Positions 45,405 to 55,342 are shown, counted from the first letter of the stretch. The stretch is DNA of 64,000 nucleotides from Flavivirga eckloniae (GCF_002886045.1 NZ_CP025791.1:4851001-4915000), one strand, 5' to 3'. Notes: generated by a model not told the origin, from the letters alone. Numbers and translations are program-made.

Positions 45405-47166
45405 AAAACAAGATAAAATATTTGATATTGCCTTATTTAAGCGCCTTTTTCAATATATAAAACCCTATAAATTTGTTTTTTCGGTGTTGGTGCTTTTGGT
45501 AATTTTATTGGCAGTTTTTAGTGCGGCAACACCTCATGTAACGCGACTGGCAATAGATGATAGTATTGCGGGAGATAACCCAAAAGAGTTTCTCTTTTAC
45601 ATTACGATCATGTTTGCAATTTTAATTTTGCAAACCATATTTCAGCTAGCATTTATTTATTACGCTGCATGGTTGGGGCAAACTTTGGTAGTAGATGTAC
45701 GTATAAAGTTGTTCGATCACTTACTGCGTTTTAAAATGAAATATTACGATAACTCTTCTGTAGGCGTGCTCATTACAAGAGCTGTAACGGATATGGAGCG
45801 TATCGCCGATATTTTCGGGCAGGGTTTATTCATGATCTTTAGGGATTTATTAACCATGGCTGTAGTTTTTGGAGTTATGGTGTATACCAATTGGAGATTA
45901 AGCTTAATCGTATTTATTATGTTGCCTGTTCTGTTATACGCAACCCGTGTTTTTCAAAAGTATATGAAAAAGGCTTTTGAAGAAGTTAGAACCGAGGTTT
46001 CCAATTTGAATTCCTTTGTACAAGAACGATTAACCGGTATGAAGATTCTACAATTATTTACCCGAGAAACTGTAGAATATGAGAACTTCAAAAAAATTAA
46101 TGCTAGACATAAAAAAGGCTGGCTTAAAACCGTTTGGTATAACTCCATTTTCTTTCCATTGGCAGATTTATCATCGTCGGTAACCATAGGTTTGGTTGCT
46201 TGGTATGGTGGATTAAATGTAGTGCTGGAGGGTAAGGTTACAGAAGGAGTTTTAGTAGCATTCATTATGTACGTTCCTATGTTGTTTAGACCATTGCGTC
46301 AAATAGCAGATAAGTTTAATACACTACAAATGGGAATGGTGGCTGCTAATAGAGTATTTAAAGTTATTGATACAACTTCACAAATTGACGATACGGGAAC
46401 TCATGTTGCAGAGCATTTTAAAGGCCATTTAAAATTCGATAATGTATTTTTTAGCTACGTAGAAGATGAAGAAGTATTAAAAGGAGTTTCTTTTGATGTC
46501 AATGCAGGGGAAACCGTGGCTATTGTTGGAGCAACAGGAGCCGGAAAATCGACTATCATTAACTTATTAAATCGTTTTTATGAAATCAAGGATGGTGTTA
46601 TTTGTGTAGACGACATCGATATTAGGGAAGTAACCTTGGCATCTCTGCGTACCCAAATAGCAGTAGTATTACAAGATGTGTTTTTATTTGCAGACACTAT
46701 TTTAAACAATATAACCTTAAACCATCCAGAGATTACCGAAGCTCAAGTACACCAGGCAGCAAAAGAAATTGGTATTCACGACTTTATAATGAGCTTGCCA
46801 AATGGTTATCATTACAATGTAAAAGAAAGAGGAGTCATGTTATCCTCAGGTCAGCGCCAGCTTATATCATTTTTAAGAGCCTATGTAACCAATCCAAGTA
46901 TATTGGTTTTAGATGAAGCCACATCCTCTGTCGATTCATATTCAGAACAACTCATTCAAAATGCTACAGATAAAATAACTAAAGGTAGAACATCAATAGT
47001 TATTGCTCACCGATTGGCAACCGTTAAAAAGGCCGATAAAATTATTGTCATGGATGCTGGTAATATTGTAGAACAAGGAACACATAAAGAGTTACTTAAA
47101 AAAGAAAACGGGTATTATAAAAACTTGTATGAAGTTCAATTTTTACAGGAGGAAGAAGTTATATAG
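45397..47166 (+). CDS. ABC exporter, fused membrane and ATPase domains (MsbA/LmrA-like)
   Basis: 589 residues. Six-helix membrane domain (about 20-310, with YAAWLGQTLVVDVRIKLFDH coupling region), ATPase at about 345-580: Walker A GATGAGKST, Q-loop LQDVF, signature LSSGQRQL, Walker B ILVLDEAT, H-loop IAHRL. A homodimeric half-exporter, most likely for lipids or drugs across the inner membrane. Coupled to truA. Confidence 0.92.
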   Translation: MSKKQDKIFDIALFKRLFQYIKPYKFVFSVLVLLVILLAVFSAATPHVTRLAIDDSIAGDNPKEFLFYITIMFAILILQTIFQLAFIYYAAWLGQTLVVDVRIKLFDHLLRFKMKYYDNSSVGVLITRAVTDMERIADIFGQGLFMIFRDLLTMAVVFGVMVYTNWRLSLIVFIMLPVLLYATRVFQKYMKKAFEEVRTEVSNLNSFVQERLTGMKILQLFTRETVEYENFKKINARHKKGWLKTVWYNSIFFPLADLSSSVTIGLVAWYGGLNVVLEGKVTEGVLVAFIMYVPMLFRPLRQIADKFNTLQMGMVAANRVFKVIDTTSQIDDTGTHVAEHFKGHLKFDNVFFSYVEDEEVLKGVSFDVNAGETVAIVGATGAGKSTIINLLNRFYEIKDGVICVDDIDIREVTLASLRTQIAVVLQDVFLFADTILNNITLNHPEITEAQVHQAAKEIGIHDFIMSLPNGYHYNVKERGVMLSSGQRQLISFLRAYVTNPSILVLDEATSSVDSYSEQLIQNATDKITKGRTSIVIAHRLATVKKADKIIVMDAGNIVEQGTHKELLKKENGYYKNLYEVQFLQEEEVI

Positions 47167-47436
47167 TTTAGCTTAATTAGTGATAATTACCAGTCCAGTA
47201 TTAATAAAAATACATAATACATTTTTAGCACATTATATGCTTTGAAGCTTACACAATCGACTATCAATGTGATTTTGAGAACCTGTCATATTTCTCTAAA
47301 ACTTTTTTCAGACTAAATGGTGATAAAAACCTATTGATTATAGAAAAAAATACCGCAAGCAGTGTGTTTAATTAGCTCTATTGTGCTTATTTTGTAGTAA
47401 GGCATCACTAAAAATTTTTAAAGACCAAATTATATC

Positions 47437-49074
47437 ATGTATTTAAGAACAATTAAGTTACTCCTGGCATTTGTTATTAGTTTTTCTATTTACGGACAAA
47501 ATGCACCCGATAATTTTAAGAATCCTATTTTATCCGGTTTTTACCCAGACCCCTCTATATGTCGTGTAGGTGATACCTATTACATGGTTAATTCCAGCTT
47601 CGAATGGTTTCCCGGATTGCCGATTCATGAAAGTAAAGATTTGGTTAATTGGAAACTTATTGGACATGGTTTATCTCGACCAACTCAAATAGATTATAAA
47701 GATGGTTTAAGAAATTCTAATGGAATTTTTGCACCAACCATTCGCTATCGTGAAGGAAAGTTTTACATTATCTGTACCATGGTAGGAGGTAAGGGGAATT
47801 TTATTATTACAGCCGAACATCCTGCCGAATCATGGTCTGACCCGATATGGATTAAAGATGCTCCCGGAATTGATCCTTCTCTTTTTTGGGATGATGACGG
47901 TAGATGCTATTACACCGGAGCAGGTGTGATTGACGGAACCAGTGGAGATTGGCCAGGAAAGAATGGTATTTGGATGCAGGAGATTAACCCGGATAAGGGT
48001 GAACTTATAGGGGAGAAAAAGCAGCTTACTTTTGGGCACGCTTCCAATGCGCGTTGGGCGGAAGGACCACATTTATTTAAAATTAATGGTGAATACTTGT
48101 TATTAATTGGAGAAGGTGGGACTGGAGAATACCACTCGGTAACCGTTTTTAATAGTAAAAATCTTTGGGGTCCTTATATTCCTAATCATGCTAATCCTGT
48201 TATGACACACCGCCATTTGAGCGATACATATGCTATAGGACAAACAGGTCATGCCGATTTGGTACAAACCCAAAATGGAGATTGGTGGAGCGTTATGCTA
48301 GCCAAACGAAAAGTAGATGGATATATAACATTGGCTCGTGAAACGTTTTTGGCAAAGGTTAAAATGACCGAACAAGAATCGGGGATAACACCAATTTTTA
48401 ATCCAGGTAAAGGCTTGTTGCAATTTGAACAAAAGCGTCCGGATTTGCCATGGACTCCTGTAGCTAAAAAACCAACACAAGAAGATTTTAATAATGAAGA
48501 ATTACCACTCGACTGGAATTTTTTAAGAACTCCCAAAACAAATTGGTACACCATTAAAAAAGGATATCTAGGTTTAAAACTACGACCTCAAACTTTAGAA
48601 GAACTAAAAAATCCTTCATTTATAGGTAGACGAACGTTGTACCATAATTATGAGGCTGCTACTAAAGTTCATTTTAAGACTAAAAAAGCTAACGAAAGTG
48701 CAGGATTGGCTATTTATCGTCGAAACGGAAATAGTTTTCAATTGTTAAAACAAAAGGATCAGCTGGTTTTAATAAAAGTCTATCAAAAAGATAATGTAGG
48801 AGATATTACCCCAAAAGAAATGGCAAGGGTTCCTTACAAAGGTGATTCCGTAATATTTCATGTAAAAGTAGAAGGTGTAAAGGCACAATTTAGTTATGGA
48901 ACTTCTTTATCTGATTTAAAACAAATTGGAGACATTCAAGATTATGCCATACTTTCCGATGAAATTGCACAACGATTTAACGGGGTTTATATTGGGGTGT
49001 ATGCGACTTCTTCTGGTGAAGAAAGTAAACGAACCTCAAACTTTGATTGGTTTTCTATGAAGGAAATTAATTGA
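47437..49074 (+). CDS. GH43 glycosidase (beta-xylosidase / arabinofuranosidase type)
   Basis: 545 residues, signal peptide to SIYGQ. Five-bladed catalytic domain with GFYPDPS (Asp38, general base), PGIDPSLFWDDDG (Asp146, pKa modulator) and RWAEGPHLF (Glu209, general acid). The C-terminal 200 residues form a beta-sandwich (GH43_C2 / DUF1349-like) that completes the site in xylosidases. It acts on xylose- or arabinose-containing chains. Stands alone, with 270 bases of upstream gap and no SusC/D genes. Confidence 0.9.
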   Translation: MYLRTIKLLLAFVISFSIYGQNAPDNFKNPILSGFYPDPSICRVGDTYYMVNSSFEWFPGLPIHESKDLVNWKLIGHGLSRPTQIDYKDGLRNSNGIFAPTIRYREGKFYIICTMVGGKGNFIITAEHPAESWSDPIWIKDAPGIDPSLFWDDDGRCYYTGAGVIDGTSGDWPGKNGIWMQEINPDKGELIGEKKQLTFGHASNARWAEGPHLFKINGEYLLLIGEGGTGEYHSVTVFNSKNLWGPYIPNHANPVMTHRHLSDTYAIGQTGHADLVQTQNGDWWSVMLAKRKVDGYITLARETFLAKVKMTEQESGITPIFNPGKGLLQFEQKRPDLPWTPVAKKPTQEDFNNEELPLDWNFLRTPKTNWYTIKKGYLGLKLRPQTLEELKNPSFIGRRTLYHNYEAATKVHFKTKKANESAGLAIYRRNGNSFQLLKQKDQLVLIKVYQKDNVGDITPKEMARVPYKGDSVIFHVKVEGVKAQFSYGTSLSDLKQIGDIQDYAILSDEIAQRFNGVYIGVYATSSGEESKRTSNFDWFSMKEIN

Positions 49075-49102
49075 CGTTACATTAAATAATAATTATGACA
49101 CA

Positions 49103-49885
49103 TTACGCCGCTTTATGAGCGGCATTAATGGCATCTAAAGTACCATTAAGGTACATTACAATACCAGCTAAAACACTAAATATTAAAAATAAAACAACAA
49201 GAATTAATAAAAATAAAATGGTTTTTAGTACAATACTTTTAAAACTTAATTTGAAGAGGCGCTTAAAACCATAAGCATAGTATAAAATTTGTATCCCTAT
49301 AAATGCAAGTCCCATTACACCAAAATTAATTCCAAAAAAAGCAGCAGTTATAATTAGTATAGAGCTTACCATTGAAATGTGAGCGGACAAATACATGTTT
49401 GTTACCAAATGCTCGGTGTAATTGTATTTCTTATAATTGAAAAAAATAATTTTTGAAATCAGGGCATAACCTGGAACTATAAGCATATATAAGATCGATT
49501 GGTATTCCTGAGTAAAACTCATATTCTTTTTTTGAAATTCTTCAGCACCTTCACGAACAAGAAAACCCATATCCAATAATTCAGGAAAAAACTTATTCAA
49601 AACAAACATTTGAAAACCAGATAGTGTAAGCGCAATGGCAAAATAGTTAATAACATTAACATACTTTTTTCGAGTACCACCAATATAGCTTTCTATAACG
49701 GTTTCTGGTTCTGTAAAAAGCTTTATAAACGTTTGCAAAAACCTGTTGTCGTAGTCAAAATATGTTTTGGCAAAATGCTTGAGCAGATTTTTTAAAGTAA
49801 GCCTGTTCTTTATTACTCTGGCTCCACAAGCTCCACAAAAATTAATGTCAACAGGTAAATCGTTATTGCAGTTCTTACAAAGCAT
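49103..49885 (-). CDS. DUF3667-type membrane protein with zinc ribbon
   Basis: 260 residues. N-terminal zinc ribbon CKNCNNDLPVDINFCGACG (two CxxC pairs), a short linker with TYFDYDNRFLQTFIKLFTEPE typical of DUF3667, then four or five membrane helices (about 85-250). Unknown function. Overlaps the cdaA stop by one base, so it is probably downstream in the same transcript. Confidence 0.8.
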   Translation of the reverse strand: MLCKNCNNDLPVDINFCGACGARVIKNRLTLKNLLKHFAKTYFDYDNRFLQTFIKLFTEPETVIESYIGGTRKKYVNVINYFAIALTLSGFQMFVLNKFFPELLDMGFLVREGAEEFQKKNMSFTQEYQSILYMLIVPGYALISKIIFFNYKKYNYTEHLVTNMYLSAHISMVSSILIITAAFFGINFGVMGLAFIGIQILYYAYGFKRLFKLSFKSIVLKTILFLLILVVLFLIFSVLAGIVMYLNGTLDAINAAHKAA

Positions 49886-50670
49886 TACGATAAATCTTCT
49901 TTAATCAAGGAATTAAGTTGGTTTGTATCTTTAAAAACAACAAACTCTCCATCTTTAAAATAGGAAATATGCCCAGTTTCTTCACTTACAACAAGAGCTA
50001 GTGCATCTGTTTTTTCGGTAACTCCAATAGCAGCTCTATGACGAAGCCCAAAACGCTGCGGAATAGTTTTTTCGTTATTTACAGGTAAAATAACACGCGT
50101 TGCTTTTACAATGTTATTGCTAACTATAATCGCACCATCGTGTAACGGGCTATTTTTAAAAAAAATACTTTCAATTATGGGTTGGGTTACCTTGATATTC
50201 ATTTCATCTCCCGACGAGGATAAAAAATCCAGACTATTATTACGTTCAAAAACGATTAAGGCACCGGTTTTAGACATAGACATTTTGTGACAAGCCGAAA
50301 CGATGGCATTGATATCGGTTTCATCGGTTGTTTCAGTTTTTAAAAATTTAAGCTGCTTTATAAACTTACGTCGCCTACTAAAGTTGGTCGAGCCTACCAT
50401 TAATAAAAACTTACGAATTTCTGGCTGGAATACAACAATCAAAGCGATAATCCCAACCTTCATAAAACCACCAAAAATCCCGGTAAGAAGTTCCATGTTT
50501 AAGAAGTCGGTTAACCTCCAAACCAAGTATATAATGATAATTCCAAGAAATATATTGATGGCTACCGTACCCTTTACAAGTTTGTAAACATAGTAGAGTA
50601 GGAGTGCCACCAAGATGACATCTATAACATCAACTACAGTAAATTTTAAAAGATCTTTAAATATTTCCAA
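49885..50670 (-). CDS. cdaA: Diadenylate cyclase CdaA
   Basis: 261 residues from a TTG start; no in-frame ATG lies upstream. Three N-terminal membrane helices (about 13-80), then the DAC domain with LHDGAIIV and GLRHRAAIGVTEKTDALALVVSEETG, the two catalytic motifs. It makes c-di-AMP from two ATP, controlling potassium, osmotic balance and cell wall. folP and cdaA are next to each other in many Bacteroidota. Confidence 0.93.
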   Translation of the reverse strand: MEIFKDLLKFTVVDVIDVILVALLLYYVYKLVKGTVAINIFLGIIIIYLVWRLTDFLNMELLTGIFGGFMKVGIIALIVVFQPEIRKFLLMVGSTNFSRRRKFIKQLKFLKTETTDETDINAIVSACHKMSMSKTGALIVFERNNSLDFLSSSGDEMNIKVTQPIIESIFFKNSPLHDGAIIVSNNIVKATRVILPVNNEKTIPQRFGLRHRAAIGVTEKTDALALVVSEETGHISYFKDGEFVVFKDTNQLNSLIKEDLS

Positions 50671-50705
50671 GTGATATGGGTTTTGGTAAAATTAAGAAAA
50701 TATGA

Positions 50706-51377
50706 TTAATAAGAAATACCTTCGTGATTTGATATTTTAATATGCTTACTTTTTATTTCAGATAAAATAGATTTAATTGAAATATAATCTTGAAAAGTTA
50801 AATCCTTTTCAAGTGCTAGAAATATTTCATAATCTTTTGATTTTGAAACCAATGAATCTTTGATAGTGTTTAATAAAGAAGATTTATCGGTATTAAATAC
50901 GCCATCATCAATAGTAATAACACTTATATCATCTATATCAAAAACGACCAAATTAACAATGTTGGCTTCATTACTTTCATCAATGCTAGCACTATCGCTA
51001 TCATGGTATACAACATCTGTAAATTCAATAAATCCTAAATTCTTTCTACTAACATCGTTACAGGTGAAGTAATTTTTAGCATTTTTATTTTTATGACTTG
51101 AATTCCGTTTTTTGTCCTGAAGATATTTTATATGCGGAATAGCCTGTTCAAGAGTCAAACGCTTGTCAACATTAACTAACCAGTTTGTTGTGCTAATTAG
51201 GTTTTTTCTGTTTAGTTCCACACTATTTTTTTGCGTTTCATCATAGAACAAATAGGCAGCAGATACATCATTTATTTCGGTTATTTCAGAATGACTTATT
51301 TCAGGAAGCTGCACCACTTTTTCTTTTCCACAGGAAAAAAACAAACTAATAATAAACAAGAAAATAATATGTTTCAT
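50706..51377 (-). CDS. Hypothetical lipoprotein between folP and cdaA
   Basis: 223 residues. Lipoprotein signal (LFFSCGKEK, Cys16). A mature domain of mixed alpha/beta with HIKYLQDKKRN, two strands VVFDIDDISVITIDDG and a helical C-terminus (LNTIKDSL, YISIKSILSEI). The ending recalls ExbD-like periplasmic domains (KSILSEIKSKHIKISNH), weakly. It is 5 bp from folP and 35 bp from cdaA, so all three are co-directional. Function unknown. Confidence 0.55.
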   Translation of the reverse strand: MKHIIFLFIISLFFSCGKEKVVQLPEISHSEITEINDVSAAYLFYDETQKNSVELNRKNLISTTNWLVNVDKRLTLEQAIPHIKYLQDKKRNSSHKNKNAKNYFTCNDVSRKNLGFIEFTDVVYHDSDSASIDESNEANIVNLVVFDIDDISVITIDDGVFNTDKSSLLNTIKDSLVSKSKDYEIFLALEKDLTFQDYISIKSILSEIKSKHIKISNHEGISY

Positions 51378-51382
51378 AACTT

Positions 51383-52210
51383 CTAACTTCTAACTACAGA
51401 TTCAACCAGTTTAATACATTCCATAGCCTCTTTTACATCATGAACCCTTAAAATAGAAGCGTTCTTCTGCAGCGCTACAGTGTTTAAAACACTTGTGCCA
51501 TTAAGAGATGCTTTAGCAGAAGTTTCCAGTGCTTTATAAATCATGGATTTTCTGGAAATGCCAACTAATACAGGTTTTTCTATCATTTTAAAGTGTTCAA
51601 GTTTATTTAGCAATTCATAATTCTGTTCCAAGGTTTTGGCAAAACCGAATCCCGGGTCAACAATAACATCAACAATACCCAATTGCCTTGCAGCAGCAAT
51701 ACGTTCAGAAAAGTAATAGAGTATTTCTTTAAGCATATCGTCGTAATCGGTTTGTTGCTGCATGGTTTGCGGTGTTCCTTTCATGTGCATCATAATATAA
51801 GGCACCCGCAAGTCTGCAATAGTTTGAAGCATATTATGGTCTAATTTTCCCGCCGAAATATCGTTAATTAAGGTCGCACCAGCATCAATGCATTGCTTGG
51901 CAACATGACTTCTAAACGTATCGATAGAAAGTAAAGTGTCCGGAAATTCTTTTAAAATTAAATCAACAATAGGTAAGATTCTTTTTAGCTCATCGGTCTC
52001 GCTTACATGATCGGCATTAGGGCGCGAGCTGTAAGCACCAACATCAATAAAAGTAGCGCCCTCTTGGAGCATTAATTCCACATGCTTTAAAATATCAAGG
52101 TTGCTTTTGTGTTGTCCACCATCATAAAAAGAATCTGGTGTTATGTTAAGGATTCCCATTACTTTGGGTGATGTTAAATCGATAAGTTTTCCTTTACAAT
52201 TAATTGTCAT
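51383..52210 (-). CDS. folP: Dihydropteroate synthase
   Basis: 275 residues. GILNITPDSFYDGG, GATFIDVGAYSSRP, SIDTFRS, LINDISAG and MHMKGTP cover the pterin and pABA sites. It joins pABA to dihydropterin pyrophosphate, the target of sulfonamides. With folE at 35 kb it gives two steps of folate synthesis in this window. Confidence 0.96.
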   Translation of the reverse strand: MTINCKGKLIDLTSPKVMGILNITPDSFYDGGQHKSNLDILKHVELMLQEGATFIDVGAYSSRPNADHVSETDELKRILPIVDLILKEFPDTLLSIDTFRSHVAKQCIDAGATLINDISAGKLDHNMLQTIADLRVPYIMMHMKGTPQTMQQQTDYDDMLKEILYYFSERIAAARQLGIVDVIVDPGFGFAKTLEQNYELLNKLEHFKMIEKPVLVGISRKSMIYKALETSAKASLNGTSVLNTVALQKNASILRVHDVKEAMECIKLVESVVRS

Positions 52211-52315
52211 TTATACCTTTTTCTATGGTGTTTATACTAACTTTAAAACTTTAAACCTGAAACTTTGACGGTTAAACTTTTTTATGCGAAATTTACGCAA
52301 AATACATTTTAATTC

Positions 52316-52855
52316 ATGCAAGATACTTCAAAACAATATGACGCGGTAATCGATACGTGTAAAAGTTTATTTATTAAAAAAATGTCGGATTATGGAAGTG
52401 CTTGGCGCATATTGCGTTTACCCTCACTAACCGACCAGATTTTTATTAAAGCACAGCGTATTAGAGGACTTCAGGAAAATGATGTTAGAAAGGTAGACGA
52501 AGGCGAAGTAAGTGAATTTATAGGTATTATAAACTACTGCATCATGGCTTTGATTCAGTTGGAAAAAGGGGTTGTGGAGCAGCCGGATTTAACTACAGAA
52601 GCTGCTACCGAATTATATGAAAAACAAGTAGACACGACCAAGAAGCTTATGCAGGATAAAAACCATGATTATGGTGAGGCATGGCGTGATATGCGAGTAA
52701 GTAGTTTAACCGATTTGATTTTGCAAAAACTATTACGAGTAAAGCAAATTGAAGATAATGCAGGCAAAACATTGGTGAGTGAAGGTATAGATGCTAATTA
52801 TCAGGATATGATTAATTATGCCATTTTTGCGTTAATTCATTTAAATGAACAATAA
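52316..52855 (+). CDS. DUF1599 protein, internal tandem duplication
   Basis: 179 residues built from two related halves: KMSDYGSAWRILRLPSLTDQI (about 22-42) and KNHDYGEAWRDMRVSSLTDLI (about 107-127), each followed by a helix ending in INYCIMALIQLE / INYAIFALIHLN. This is the DUF1599 architecture. The Asp/Tyr/Arg pattern resembles small nucleotide-binding helical proteins, but no activity is known. Divergent from folP. Confidence 0.88.
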   Translation: MQDTSKQYDAVIDTCKSLFIKKMSDYGSAWRILRLPSLTDQIFIKAQRIRGLQENDVRKVDEGEVSEFIGIINYCIMALIQLEKGVVEQPDLTTEAATELYEKQVDTTKKLMQDKNHDYGEAWRDMRVSSLTDLILQKLLRVKQIEDNAGKTLVSEGIDANYQDMINYAIFALIHLNEQ

Positions 52856-52860
52856 CTTTT

Positions 52861-52927
52861 AATTCCTGCGCAGGCAGGAATCTTATTAATTAAAACTTAT
52901 ATGTGTATTTCTGCCTGCGCAGGAATT
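52861..52927. repeat. 17 bp perfect inverted repeat
   Basis: AATTCCTGCGCAGGCAG (52861-52877) and CTGCCTGCGCAGGAATT (52911-52927), itself containing the palindrome CCTGCGCAGG, around an AT-rich loop with no T-run. A member of the dispersed intergenic repeat class. Confidence 0.7.
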
Positions 52928-52938
52928 AAAAGAAAATT

Positions 52939-54249
52939 ATGAAAATTTTTGTTAGCATATCAAGAGTATTCGTTGGTGTTTTATTTATCATATCTGGATT
53001 AATAAAACTTAACGACCCTTTAGGGTTTTCGTATAAATTACAAGAGTATTTTAGCGCCGATGTTTTAAATATCACTTTTTTAGAGCCGTATGCATTAATG
53101 ATTTCGGTTTTAGTCGTTGTTTTTGAAGTTGTTTTAGGTGTGTTTTTGCTTATAGGCTATAAGCCTAAGTTTACCATTTGGAGTTTGCTGTTAATGATCG
53201 TGTTTTTTACATTTTTAACATTTTATTCGGCTTATTTTGAAAAAGTAAAAGACTGTGGTTGTTTTGGAGATGCTTTAAAACTAACCCCCTGGGAAAGTTT
53301 TTATAAGGATCTGATTTTGTTATTCTTTATACTGATTCTATTTTTTGGAATAAAGCATATAAAACCAATATTTAATAAGTTGGTCACAACAGTTATTGCT
53401 TTATTAGGCTTTATATTTAGTCTTTGGTTGGGTTATCACGTGTTGGAGCATTTACCGGTTAAAGATTTTAGAGGCTATAAAATTGGAGCAAACATTCAGG
53501 AAAACATGAGCATTCCAGAAGATGCCGCAAAACCAATTATAGATTACGCATGGAAGTTTAATATTGGTGGCGAAGAGAAAATAATTACTACAAATGGCTC
53601 ATACCCAACTGTAGAAGGTGATTTTGTAAGTGTGGAGACTAAAGTGATTAAAGAAGGTTATCAACCTCCAATCTATGACTTTTCAATAGAAAGCGCCGAA
53701 GAAGATTTAACACAACACTTTTTAGCAGAAGAAAACCTTATTGTAATTGTATCTTATAGTTTGGAAAAAATTGAAAGAGGAGGTGCTTTAAAATTAAAAG
53801 CTTTACAAGACGATGCTATTAAGCAAGGCTATAGGTTAATTGGTTTAACTGCTTCTGGCGAGGAAGCCAAGCAACGTATAAAAGAAGCTTACAATATTGA
53901 TTTTGAGTTTTATCTGTGTGATGAAAAAGCCCTTAAAACGGTTGTACGTTCCAATCCGGGAGTTTTAGAACTGGATAACGGTACCGTAAAACAGAAAGTA
54001 CATTGGAACGATATTCACAAATTAGAGTTGCCAAAGGTAGAAAGAAGGCCAGAGCCAGAAGTTGAAGAAGAAACTGTGGCCTATTTTATAAACGATCAAG
54101 CTGCCACTGAAGATGATGTTGATGCTTTGAATGAAGAAAACATAGAAAGTGTCAATGTGGTGAAGGATTCTTTACGGTTGAGCGAACTATATGCCAGAGA
54201 CAGTATTCTTTATACCAGTATTATCGACGTTAAACTAAAAGTAGAATAA
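52939..54249 (+). CDS. BT_3928-like protein: DoxX/MauE membrane domain plus thioredoxin-like domain
   Basis: 436 residues. Four membrane helices (about 5-25, 48-68, 75-95, 118-138) in a DoxX/MauE-like arrangement, with the conserved DCGCFGDALKLTPWESF between helices 3 and 4. A periplasmic part of about 180 residues follows with a thioredoxin-like LIVIVSYSLEK segment but no CxxC, then an acidic tail (PEPEVEEETVAYFIND). Likely a membrane redox or assembly factor. It precedes a permease and a TlpA thioredoxin in the same direction. Confidence 0.85.
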   Translation: MKIFVSISRVFVGVLFIISGLIKLNDPLGFSYKLQEYFSADVLNITFLEPYALMISVLVVVFEVVLGVFLLIGYKPKFTIWSLLLMIVFFTFLTFYSAYFEKVKDCGCFGDALKLTPWESFYKDLILLFFILILFFGIKHIKPIFNKLVTTVIALLGFIFSLWLGYHVLEHLPVKDFRGYKIGANIQENMSIPEDAAKPIIDYAWKFNIGGEEKIITTNGSYPTVEGDFVSVETKVIKEGYQPPIYDFSIESAEEDLTQHFLAEENLIVIVSYSLEKIERGGALKLKALQDDAIKQGYRLIGLTASGEEAKQRIKEAYNIDFEFYLCDEKALKTVVRSNPGVLELDNGTVKQKVHWNDIHKLELPKVERRPEPEVEEETVAYFINDQAATEDDVDALNEENIESVNVVKDSLRLSELYARDSILYTSIIDVKLKVE

Positions 54250-54255
54250 ACATAT

Positions 54256-55332
54256 TTGATAAGCTACTTACTAAATAAAACCTCATACGCCTTACTCACA
54301 TTATTTGGAGTGGTGACTGTTATTTTCTTTTTATTTAATGTTCTTCCCGGTGACCCGGCGCAAATGATGTTGGGACAGAATGAAGACAGTGAACAATTGG
54401 CAATTGTAAAACAAAAATATGGTTTCGATAAACCTGTAAGTACTCAGTATTTGTATTATTTAAACGATTTGTTGCCCATTTCATTTCATTCAAAAAATCA
54501 AGACGATTATACCTTTCTGAGCAAAGGAAAGTATCAAGCCACAAGACTGTTTTCTATAGGAAACACAACAGTGGTTTTAAAGTTTCCATATTTGCGGGAA
54601 TCATTTACAAAACAAGGTAAAAAAGTAAGTGAGGTGTTGGGGGAAACGTTACCAAACACCTTTGTATTAGCAGTAACAGCCATTATAATAGCCATGATTT
54701 TAGGTGTTTTATTGGGAATAGTTTCTGCACTTTTTAAAGATCGATGGTTAGATAAATTCATTCAGATATTCAGTACTTTAGGTATGAGCATCCCCTCATT
54801 TTTTAGTGCCATTTTATTTGCCTGGTTTTTTGGGTATATACTGCATGAGTACACAAATTTAGAAATGACAGGCAGTTTATACGAATTGGACGATTTTGGG
54901 GAAGCTATGCACATAAAATGGAAAAACTTAATACTGCCAGCTACAGTACTGGGTATTCGTCCATTAGCAGTAGTTATTCAGCTTATGCGGAATTCCTTGT
55001 TAGAAGTGTTTAATCAGGATTATATTCGCACCGCCCGTGCTAAGGGACTAAGTGAATTTCAAATTATAAGAAAGCATGCTGTTAAGAATGCATTAAACCC
55101 TGTAGTTACAGCAATATCTGGTTGGTTTGCATCTATGTTGGCAGGAGCTGTTTTTGTAGAGTATATTTTTGGCTGGAATGGTTTGGGAAAAGAAATTGTA
55201 AACGCACTAAACACATTAGATCTGCCTGTAATTATGGGATCGGTACTAATTATAGCCCTGCTTTTTATAATCATAAATATTTTGGTAGACTTAATTTATG
55301 TATGGTTAGATCCAAAAGTGAAGCTGCAATAA
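54256..55332 (+). CDS. ABC permease of DppB/OppB type
   Basis: 358 residues, TTG start. The first helix leads into FNVLPGDPAQMMLGQ, the diagnostic DppB/OppB turn. A periplasmic insert of about 70 residues follows, then five helices with the coupling motif QDYIRTARAKGLSEFQII and EYIFGWNGLGKEIVNAL. It should be one half of a peptide or nickel importer, yet no second permease, ATPase or binding protein is in the window. It sits between two redox genes. Confidence 0.9.
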   Translation: MISYLLNKTSYALLTLFGVVTVIFFLFNVLPGDPAQMMLGQNEDSEQLAIVKQKYGFDKPVSTQYLYYLNDLLPISFHSKNQDDYTFLSKGKYQATRLFSIGNTTVVLKFPYLRESFTKQGKKVSEVLGETLPNTFVLAVTAIIIAMILGVLLGIVSALFKDRWLDKFIQIFSTLGMSIPSFFSAILFAWFFGYILHEYTNLEMTGSLYELDDFGEAMHIKWKNLILPATVLGIRPLAVVIQLMRNSLLEVFNQDYIRTARAKGLSEFQIIRKHAVKNALNPVVTAISGWFASMLAGAVFVEYIFGWNGLGKEIVNALNTLDLPVIMGSVLIIALLFIIINILVDLIYVWLDPKVKLQ

Positions 55333-55342
55333 CGCATTTATA

